Shown in pieces: positions 1-5,006 of a DNA stretch of 5,006 nt. The DNA is taken from the NCBI GenBank assembly GCA_903859115.1, contig CAIOLH010000069.1:1-5006 (forward strand), read 5' to 3'. The position numbers and the translations under genes are program-made. The notes under the pieces are model-generated. The model saw nothing but the letters and a program-made list of their open reading frames with translations. It ran no database searches and was not told the DNA's origin. Positions within the stretch are counted from its first letter, which is position 1. Every line of letters starts with the position of its first letter. The stretch comes from an uncultured Opitutia bacterium (lineage in GTDB: Bacteria > Verrucomicrobiota > Verrucomicrobiae > Opitutales > UBA953).

Positions 1-174
1 GGCATGCGGGCGCTTGGAGAGTTCAGTAGCCAGATTGGCTCGGACTTCAGATGATAACGGCACACCGCCACCAACAACGTGTGAGGCGTAGGAATTTAAA
101 ACCTCAACGACCGCATGAGACTCGTCCGACTTCAGCCAATCAACTGGACGAATCTCTAATGCAATCGCAGCCAT
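1..174 (-). CDS. GNAT-family N-acetyltransferase, N-terminal part (runs off left edge)
   Basis: This reading frame starts at an ATG at 174-172 and stays open for 58 codons to the window edge, so only the N-terminus is present. The visible protein has the pattern of small GNAT acetyltransferases: an opening strand (ALEIRPVDW), a helix around LNSYA (residues 27-31), then GGGVPLS (35-41) and a helix ending in LSKRPHA (52-58). The family typically has a similar LxAYA-GGGxPLS-LxxRPxA opening. Such proteins move an acetyl group from acetyl-CoA to an amine; the acetyl-CoA-binding loop lies beyond the edge, and the substrate cannot be told. The start is only 3 bases after the stop of the RNase E/G gene, which points to translational coupling in the same operon. 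No Shine-Dalgarno sequence precedes it. The GNAT assignment is by recalled family pattern and is fairly firm; any role linked to its neighbours is unknown. Confidence 0.72.
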   Translation of the reverse strand, partial: MAAIALEIRPVDWLKSDESHAVVEVLNSYASHVVGGGVPLSSEVRANLATELSKRPHA

Positions 175-177
175 TGC

Positions 178-1902
178 TTAGCGCAGTTCTTTACCCGAAC
201 CGTCGAATAACTTAAATGCTTCAATACTATAAGTGGCATCAGGCTTGGTGCCTAAGCGAACCTTACAGGACTTCATTAAGTCGCGGAAATATTCACGGTC
301 TTCTTTCACGATGCGATCCAAGTTAATCGGGTGAAGCAGAATATTGATTTCTAATTCTTTATCCGGACCGACTTGTTCGCGTAGACGACGAATCACACTT
401 AAAAGCTTACGCTGAATTTCTACAGAAACGGTGCGAGGATTTTTAACGATGCCACGACCCTGACAGTGCGGACAATCCATGTACATCGAGGTCGTATTCG
501 ACTCGGTGTGACGCTGACGTGTCATCTGTAAAACGCCTAATTGGGAAATCGGTAAAATCTGGTGCTTGGCTCGATCGTCTTCCATCGCTTGGCGCAAAGT
601 ATCGTAAACCGTTTTACGATCTTTGGGGTTTTTCATATCGATAGTATCAATCATGATTAAGCCACCTAAATTGCGGAGCTTGATTTGGCGTGCTCCTTCG
701 GTAACGGCTTCGATATTAGCCTGTAAGATATAGTCTTTGCCATCCTTGGTCGTACCGCGGTGCGAACCTGTGTTTACGTCGATAGCGGTGAGCGCTTCAG
801 TCTCATCAATCACAATTTCACCTCCGCTAGGAAGTGGAACGCGGCGTTGGAAGAGTTGTTCAATCTGACGTTCGATATTATAGCGTTCAAATACCGGAAT
901 CGGATCTTTATAAAGTTCGACGCGTGAACTGGAACGCGGAGAAATTTCGGCGACTAATTCTTGGACGATTTTAAAGTCCTCTGGGTTATCAACGAGAATA
1001 CGATCTACTTCTTCGGTGAGGAAGTCGCGAACAGTTCGTTCAATTAAACCAGGTTCAGTGTAGAGCAATATCGCCTTTTGTTCCGACTTGTTAATTTTCT
1101 CAACAATCGACTGCCAGCGACGAAGCAACATATGGAGATCGCGCACAAACCAACGCGCTTGCTTGCCTTCACCCGCCGTACGAATGATCACACCCATACC
1201 TTCAGGAATGGTGAGTGAACGTAAAATATCCTTCAGACGTTCACGCTCGGGAGCTTCTTCAATTTTGCGTGAAACACCGCAAGCACCACTAAAGGGCATG
1301 AGAACTAAAAATCTTCCAGGGAGAGCGATGTTAGTGGTCGAACGAGGGCCCTTAGTTCCGATGGTGTCCTTAACCACCTGAATGACGATATCAGATCCAG
1401 CAGGAAATAACGTTGGAATATCTTTCGCTTGGTAGCGGGCTTTGCGTTGTTTTTGTTCAGCCGATTCATTGTCGCGGATGAATTCAACCTGCGAGTCATT
1501 AGCGGCTGGCAACATATCCCAGTAATGCAGGAAGGCGTTTTTTGACTGACCGATGTCGACGAAGGCAGCTTTTAATCCAGCTTCGAGATTTTGTACGCGA
1601 CCTTTAAAAATCGAACCGACCATCCGGTTTTCACCTTTGTGTTCGATTTCGAATTTATCGAGAACACCGTTCGTGAGTAGCGCGACGCGTTTTTCAAGCG
1701 TCTCAGCATTAATCACGAGTTCGCGATAGTTAGCACGGTCCTTGGAGAAGTGCTTCACGATGCGTTGCAAGAGAGGTAACTCTTTGCGACGTTGCGCGGC
1801 CTCTTCGGCTAGTTGCTTTGGATCAACCCCGGAGGAAGTTGGCAGTGTGCCTTCTTCAGGGAGGTCGTTGAGGTTATCGTCGGAATTATTTGGGTCGGTC
1901 AT
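178..1902 (-). CDS. rng: Ribonuclease E/G family endoribonuclease (RNase G-like)
   Basis: Single-strand-specific endoribonuclease acting in rRNA maturation and mRNA decay, cleaving AU-rich sites and favouring 5'-monophosphate ends. The 574-residue protein has an acidic extension (1-58) and then the catalytic core. The S1-type RNA-binding region covers about 60-180 (KGRV at 100-103, AAFVDIG at 112-118) with a charged insert near 131-168. The 5'-end sensor motif RTAG is at 241-244, matching the Arg-Thr pair of the RNase E sensor pocket. DNase-I-like Mg-binding residues are D375 and N377 in AIDVNTG and D419 in MIDTIDM. The zinc-link cysteines that join subunits are C477 and C480 (CPHC). The arginine/proline-rich degradosome scaffold of E. 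coli RNase E is absent, so it resembles RNase G (489 residues in E. coli) with extra N-terminal sequence. It lies 15 bases after rodA and 3 bases before the GNAT gene, a likely operon. Its start has no Shine-Dalgarno sequence. Family certain; the rng versus rne label is a judgement from domain content. Confidence 0.96.
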   Translation of the reverse strand: MTDPNNSDDNLNDLPEEGTLPTSSGVDPKQLAEEAAQRRKELPLLQRIVKHFSKDRANYRELVINAETLEKRVALLTNGVLDKFEIEHKGENRMVGSIFKGRVQNLEAGLKAAFVDIGQSKNAFLHYWDMLPAANDSQVEFIRDNESAEQKQRKARYQAKDIPTLFPAGSDIVIQVVKDTIGTKGPRSTTNIALPGRFLVLMPFSGACGVSRKIEEAPERERLKDILRSLTIPEGMGVIIRTAGEGKQARWFVRDLHMLLRRWQSIVEKINKSEQKAILLYTEPGLIERTVRDFLTEEVDRILVDNPEDFKIVQELVAEISPRSSSRVELYKDPIPVFERYNIERQIEQLFQRRVPLPSGGEIVIDETEALTAIDVNTGSHRGTTKDGKDYILQANIEAVTEGARQIKLRNLGGLIMIDTIDMKNPKDRKTVYDTLRQAMEDDRAKHQILPISQLGVLQMTRQRHTESNTTSMYMDCPHCQGRGIVKNPRTVSVEIQRKLLSVIRRLREQVGPDKELEINILLHPINLDRIVKEDREYFRDLMKSCKVRLGTKPDATYSIEAFKLFDGSGKELR

Positions 1903-1917
1903 CGCAGTAGTATGGCG

Positions 1918-3246
1918 TTAAATGCCAGTTACCGGAGTCCCCCTATTCTCACCGCCATCCACCGAATGTCGATGGACGCTCTGGACTAATCCGAGAAGCA
2001 AAAAGCAGCTGAGAATAAAGGACCCCCCGTAACTGAGGAAAGGTAGTGGAACGCCCGTGACGGGCATTAAATCGATATTCATGCCAATATTAATAATGAC
2101 ATGGGTGCCGATAATCACCGCGGCACCAATAGCTAACAAAGATCCGAATCGGTCGATGGCTAATAAGGCGGTTCGTACAACGCGCCAGAGCAAGAATGCA
2201 AAAGCGACAATGACAAAGAGCCCTCCCCTGAAACCAATTTCTTCAGCCATTCCAGAAAATAGAAAATCATTATGTGCCGCCGCTTCGGGAAGGTAACCGT
2301 ACTTCGCTTGCGTGCCCTTACCGATGCCTTGTCCCTCTAATCCGCCACGACCTACGGCAATCACAGCTTGTTTTACATTCCAAGTCGCTCCACGTCCACG
2401 AGGATCGATGATCGAAGGCGCCACAAAAGAAAGTAGGCGTTCACGCTGATAATCTTTCAAAAGAAAGAACCAAGCCGTTTCTTCGTGTTTACCGCGCACC
2501 GTTTTAGCAGGATTTAAATCATCTTCATGTGCTTGAGCGTAAGCCGTAACTTTGGAAGCGTAAGAAACCAAGTCGAGGGCGACGATCCCTCCCAATAAGA
2601 CGGCACTCAATCCCGCCACCATGAAAAACCTGGAACTCAGGCCGGCAACAAACAACAAGGCAAATGACAGTGGAAGGTAGATGAGTGCTGAGCCTAAGTC
2701 AGGCTGCACAAAAATCAAGACAAACGGTAAGCCCGCCGCCGCCAAAACTTTGACCACGGTGGGCCACGACTTACGCCAAGACCCAATCGGTTTTAAGACT
2801 AAGACCGCCGCGATAAAAATGAGAACGGTAACTTTGGCGAACTCCGAGGGCTGAATCGAAAAGGGACCGAAATCCATCCACCGGCGGGCCCCGTTAATAC
2901 TTCGAATAAATGAACCTATATTTATTTTAAAAAATGCACAAAAAGATATCGGTACCAACACGAGTATTCCGATTAAATAAATACGGCGCGCATGGACACG
3001 CAGTTTGCGATAATCCAACGAGGAAATCATCCAGTAGGCCACCCATCCGATGGCCAAATAAATCATCTGAGAGTTCGCAAAATTAGTCTGTCGATACGAT
3101 CCTGCTGAATCAATCGCGACGACCCCTAAACTGCTTAAAAGTAAAATAATGACGACCTGCGTCCAATCCGTCCGCCAAGAAAAATTGGCAAATTTCTCCC
3201 ACCAAGCAGACACCTGGGCTCCTTCACTCTCAAAAAGGCGGGACAT
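1918..3246 (-). CDS. rodA: RodA, SEDS-family peptidoglycan glycosyltransferase for cell elongation
   Basis: Polytopic inner-membrane enzyme that polymerises lipid II into glycan strands during side-wall growth, normally paired with the transpeptidase PBP2 and guided by MreB. From the ATG at 3246 it has 442 residues with many hydrophobic segments, consistent with the ten-helix SEDS fold. Conserved stretches are NGARRW (118-123), QPSEFAK (132-138), QPDLGSAL (181-188), DYQRERLLSF (265-274), GKGTQ (309-313), the catalytic-loop motif PEAAAHNDFLF (320-330) with D327 as the likely catalytic Asp, and GVPLPFLSYGGS (398-409). DYQ and GTQ favour RodA over FtsW. The loop at about 232-262 is long and charged, and two extra residues sit before HND relative to the usual PExHTDFIF. 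An in-frame GTG at 3315 would add 23 residues of non-membrane sequence; the ATG is preferred because MSRLFESEG is a more typical N-terminus and leaves room for divergent promoters. Neither start has a well-placed Shine-Dalgarno sequence. Probable first gene of a rodA-rng-GNAT operon. Confidence 0.93.
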   Translation of the reverse strand: MSRLFESEGAQVSAWWEKFANFSWRTDWTQVVIILLLSSLGVVAIDSAGSYRQTNFANSQMIYLAIGWVAYWMISSLDYRKLRVHARRIYLIGILVLVPISFCAFFKINIGSFIRSINGARRWMDFGPFSIQPSEFAKVTVLIFIAAVLVLKPIGSWRKSWPTVVKVLAAAGLPFVLIFVQPDLGSALIYLPLSFALLFVAGLSSRFFMVAGLSAVLLGGIVALDLVSYASKVTAYAQAHEDDLNPAKTVRGKHEETAWFFLLKDYQRERLLSFVAPSIIDPRGRGATWNVKQAVIAVGRGGLEGQGIGKGTQAKYGYLPEAAAHNDFLFSGMAEEIGFRGGLFVIVAFAFLLWRVVRTALLAIDRFGSLLAIGAAVIIGTHVIINIGMNIDLMPVTGVPLPFLSYGGSFILSCFLLLGLVQSVHRHSVDGGENRGTPVTGI

Positions 3247-3261
3247 AGGTAAAATCAAACA

Positions 3262-3332
3262 TCTAAAAGACAATGTGCAAGGCGAACCTCCCGAAAGGGC
3301 TTGCGGACTGAGCACAGCTGGTAACTTTTAGA
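3262..3332. repeat. 8-base inverted repeat in the rodA/rny divergent spacer
   Basis: TCTAAAAG at 3262-3269 is matched by its exact reverse complement CTTTTAGA at 3325-3332, with 55 bases between the arms. As a result each of the two outward-facing genes has CTTTTAGA on its own sense strand shortly upstream: the motif ends 23 bases before the rny ATG and 15 bases before the rodA ATG. This symmetry would suit paired operator half-sites or mirrored core-promoter elements. No good -35 hexamer sits at the right spacing on either strand, so I do not call promoters. An 8-base match in a spacer of this size could also be chance. Confidence 0.4.
3277..3304. other. Small hairpin in the rodA/rny divergent spacer
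   Basis: GCAAG (3277-3281) pairs with CTTGC (3300-3304), and CCC (3290-3292) pairs with GGG (3297-3299) around a GAAA tetraloop; eight unpaired bases (3282-3289) bulge on the left side. It lies inside the arms of the 8-base inverted repeat and, if rodA starts at 3246, in its untranslated leader or promoter. There is no T tract, so it is not an intrinsic terminator. If rodA instead starts at the GTG at 3315, this sequence is coding and the hairpin is probably incidental. The stem is modest, so the call is weak. Confidence 0.25.
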
Positions 3333-3355
3333 CCCGACCACACCGCTTCAACTGC

Positions 3356-4792
3356 ATGGCATTTGCTACCGACCAAAGTACAATTTCCGTAGTCATCTTT
3401 TTTGCAGGGATGATGGTTGCTTACGCTTTCTTGAAACGAAGAGCGACTACCCTAAAAGCCATCTACGAGGAGCGTTTAAAAAATGAAATCGAGTTGGCAA
3501 AGCGCGAGGCCTCTTTGGAAACCTCTGAACTACAAGTTAAAGTAGAAGCCTCTCAACGTGAAGCGGGTCGACTGCTCGCGCTCGCTCAAACCGAAGCTGA
3601 AGCGGTCACCGCATTAAAAACCGCGAACGAAAAAGAGCGGGAATTTTTACAAAAAGAAATCTTACGTCTCTCGGGCTTGAAGCCTGATGAAGCTAAACGT
3701 CTGGCTTTTGAATCACTGCAGAAAAAATATGAAAGTGAAGCCCGCCGTTTACGTGAAGAAAATCTCGATCGTCCCGAACAAGAAACCGAAGAAGAAGCTC
3801 GTCGTATTTTAATTAGCGCGATGCAACGGTTGACGACCACGACCACACAGGACGCGACCGCCGTGTCCGTTTCTATTCCCAGCGAAGATATGAAGGGACG
3901 TCTCATCGGTCGTGAAGGTCGTAACATTCGCACCTTCGAACAAAGCACTGGCGCCACCCTCTTGATTGATGAAACACCAGGCATGGTTTTAATTTCTTGT
4001 TTCGATCCCGTGCGTCGCGAAGTCGCGCGCATTGCCCTAGAAAGAATGGTTAAAGACGGCCGTATCACCCCTACTTTAATTGAGGATTTTGTACTGACCG
4101 CGGAAAATGAAGTCACGCGCCACGCTCAACATTTAGGACACGAAGCGGTGAGAGATTTAGGTCTTCCCCCGATGGATGTTAAGATCGAAGAATTATTAGG
4201 CCGACTACACTTCCGCTTATCTTCGAATCAAAATACTTTAGCACACTCAATCGAAGTAGCCCAAGTCTGTGCCGTACTCGCTGCGGAAATTGGAATCGAC
4301 CCTGTGATAGCGAAACGCGCAGGATTATTACACGATTTAGGTAAAGCGATTGATGCCGATAATGGTTTAACTCATGCCGCCGCTGGAGCTAATCTACTTC
4401 GTCGCGTCGGCGAAGATCCACGCGTCGTCAATGCCGTCGCCGCTCACCACCGCGAGGTCGAAGCAGAAAGTTTATTCGCACCTCTCGTGATGATTGCGGA
4501 TAGCGTTTCCGGCTCACGCCCTGGAGCTCGTTCATCGACTTTAGAAAGCTACGCTCAACGCGTGAAGAATCTGGAAGAGTTAGTGCTTACCTTTGAGGGC
4601 GTTAAAGAAGCTTACGCATTTCAATCCGGCCGCGAGCTTCGCGTCATCGTCGATCCCGCGAAAGTGGATGACTTTGCCGCGAGTGAATTACTTCGCCGAC
4701 TCCGTTCCGCGATCGAGGAAAAACTTTCCTACCAAGGTAACATTAAAATTACCCTGATTCGGGAACAGCGCTTTACCGACGAGGCTCGCTAG
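3356..4792 (+). CDS. rny: Ribonuclease Y, membrane-anchored endoribonuclease
   Basis: Endoribonuclease that starts mRNA decay at the cytoplasmic face of the membrane. The 478-residue protein shows the full RNase Y order: one N-terminal membrane helix (about 9-27), a long charged coiled coil (about 30-150), a KH RNA-binding domain with GRLIGREGRNIR (181-192), an HD-type metal-dependent domain, and the family's conserved C-terminal segment (AYAFQSGRELRVIV 419-432; IKITLIRE 463-470). HD-domain metal ligands and conserved residues are H297, the HD pair H326/D327, H340, H364/H365 and D382 (in IADSVSGSRPGAR). The B. subtilis enzyme has about 520 residues; the difference lies mainly in a shorter coiled coil. 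A run of five threonines (160-164) links coil and KH domain. ATG 3356 is the first start after an in-frame TAG at 3329 and directly precedes the membrane helix. It has no Shine-Dalgarno sequence. The gene diverges from rodA-rng across a short spacer and seems to have its own promoter. All key motifs are intact. Confidence 0.96.
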   Translation: MAFATDQSTISVVIFFAGMMVAYAFLKRRATTLKAIYEERLKNEIELAKREASLETSELQVKVEASQREAGRLLALAQTEAEAVTALKTANEKEREFLQKEILRLSGLKPDEAKRLAFESLQKKYESEARRLREENLDRPEQETEEEARRILISAMQRLTTTTTQDATAVSVSIPSEDMKGRLIGREGRNIRTFEQSTGATLLIDETPGMVLISCFDPVRREVARIALERMVKDGRITPTLIEDFVLTAENEVTRHAQHLGHEAVRDLGLPPMDVKIEELLGRLHFRLSSNQNTLAHSIEVAQVCAVLAAEIGIDPVIAKRAGLLHDLGKAIDADNGLTHAAAGANLLRRVGEDPRVVNAVAAHHREVEAESLFAPLVMIADSVSGSRPGARSSTLESYAQRVKNLEELVLTFEGVKEAYAFQSGRELRVIVDPAKVDDFAASELLRRLRSAIEEKLSYQGNIKITLIREQRFTDEAR

Positions 4793-4923
4793 TCCCAGGG
4801 GGCGCCAACCTCGGTTAAGGGCCAAAAAAGGTCAAATTATGAACAAATTTTCACCATTTTAGCAGAATGGGGACTTTCTTATTGTTAAAGTAGGGGGAGG
4901 TACTTATTCACAGGGGTTCTAAG
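4793..4923 (+). other. Gap after rny, leader to the possible next gene
   Basis: No substantial coding frame is seen here on either strand. The first part after the rny stop can fold only weakly (GCC AAC around CTCG with GTT, bulge, GGC, 4804-4822) and is followed by an A tract, not a T tract, so no rho-independent terminator for rny is supported. A seven-codon frame (4839-4862, MNKFSPF) preceded by AAGG at 4828-4831 is the only tiny candidate. A purine-rich GGGGGAGG (4893-4900) is the most Shine-Dalgarno-like sequence in the window, but no standard start codon follows at normal distance; it forms part of the stem-loop described separately. Confidence 0.5.
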
Positions 4924-4953
4924 ATGAGAATCTTAGCACCCTCGGTACCTCTC
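4895..4953 (+). promoter_or_regulatory. Nested stem-loop, possible translation-control leader
   Basis: Two stacked stems are visible. The inner stem pairs CTAAGAT (4919-4925) with ATCTTAG (4930-4936) around a GAGA loop of the GNRA class. After a single T/C mismatch (4918/4937) it continues with 4913-4917 against 4938-4942, including one G-T wobble at the base. The outer stem pairs 4895-4904 with 4944-4953, its core being GAGGTAC (4897-4903) with GTACCTC (4945-4951). Eight bases on the left (4905-4912) and one on the right separate the stems. That is about 22 pairs in 59 bases, well beyond chance for such a short stretch. There is no T tract, so it is not a standard terminator. Both purine-rich candidate ribosome sites (4896-4900 and 4912-4916) and the ATG at 4924 lie in paired or loop positions, so it could mask translation of the next frame. 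A processed RNA end or a palindromic repeat element are alternatives. Confidence 0.5.
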
Positions 4954-5006
4954 TTATTCAACATAAGTCAAAAGCAGGAAACCGAAAATACCGACCCATC
5001 AGCCAC
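4924..5006 (+). CDS. Possible start of an unidentified protein (runs off right edge)
   Basis: An ATG at 4924 opens a frame of 27 complete codons that reaches the window end without a stop, beginning MRILAPSVPLLF and becoming polar (QKQETENTDPSA). AGGGG at 4912-4916 lies 7 bases upstream and could act as a ribosome-binding site, which would be the only well-placed one in the window. The nearest in-frame upstream stop is TAG at 4891, with no standard start between it and the ATG. I do not recognise the protein; too little is present to assign a family, and there is no clear signal peptide. Its first codons also form the nested stem-loop, which may either regulate it or mean that the frame is spurious and the true gene starts outside the window. 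It is on the same strand as rny, 131 bases after its stop. Confidence 0.35.
   Translation, partial: MRILAPSVPLLFNISQKQETENTDPSA

Noticed and set aside
1088..1381. A 97-codon plus-strand open frame inside the RNase E/G gene.
   Set aside because: It is antisense to the conserved 5'-sensor region of the nuclease and shows no family features or ribosome site.
2057..2296. A 79-codon plus-strand open frame inside rodA.
   Set aside because: It is antisense to the conserved catalytic loop and last helices of RodA, so it is explained by the codons of the real gene.
3247..3315. A longer RodA starting at GTG 3315.
   Set aside because: The extra 23 residues do not resemble RodA N-termini, and this start would leave only 40 bases for two divergent promoters. 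It remains possible, so it is mentioned in the rodA entry.
3149..3331. A 60-codon plus-strand open frame across the rodA start and the spacer.
   Set aside because: It ends before rny, has no recognisable product, and most of it is antisense to the RodA N-terminus.
3301..3331. A sigma-70-like promoter for rny (TTGCGG with TAACTT or CTTTTA).
   Set aside because: Spacers of 15 or 18 bases combine with poor -10 matches; this is not better than chance.
3586..4116. A 176-codon minus-strand open frame inside rny.
   Set aside because: It lies antisense to well-conserved RNase Y coil, KH and following sequence; its product is rich in Ser and Arg with no recognisable motif, as expected of a shadow frame.
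4794..4830. An intrinsic terminator just after rny.
   Set aside because: The possible stem is short with a 3-base bulge and is followed by A residues on the transcribed sense, not a T tract.

Overview
The window holds two divergently transcribed blocks of chromosomal housekeeping genes. I see no mobile element, CRISPR array, rRNA or tRNA. The coding style suggests a Gram-negative-type bacterium of the PVC group, most plausibly Verrucomicrobiota. The grounds are an RNase E/G-family enzyme with an acidic N-terminal extension, a rod-shape SEDS protein and a membrane-anchored RNase Y in one genome, mixed base composition, and almost no Shine-Dalgarno sequences. This assignment is an inference from protein character, not a database match.

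Minus strand, read from the centre leftward: rodA (3246 to 1918, a cell-elongation peptidoglycan glycosyltransferase), then an RNase E/G-family ribonuclease (rng, 1902 to 178), then the first 58 codons of a GNAT-family N-acetyltransferase that runs off the left edge (174 to 1). The gaps are 15 and 3 bases, so this is very likely one operon. Linkage of rod-shape genes to rng/cafA is a classic bacterial arrangement, although mreBCD and the PBP2 gene are not visible here.

Plus strand: after a 109-base divergent spacer (3247-3355) comes rny (3356-4792), encoding RNase Y. The locus therefore carries two different RNA-decay endonucleases back to back. The spacer contains a perfect 8-base inverted repeat (3262-3269 / 3325-3332) and a small hairpin, but no convincing sigma-70 promoter.

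Right edge (4793-5006): 131 bases after rny lead to a possible new reading frame at 4924 that stays open to the window end. Its candidate ribosome-binding site and start codon lie inside a strong nested stem-loop (about 4895-4953). This is the least ordinary part of the window and looks like a translation-control leader, a processed RNA structure or a palindromic repeat. No intrinsic terminator with a T tract was found after rny. Apart from this structure the window is ordinary core genome, and I see no clear evidence of a novel multi-gene system.
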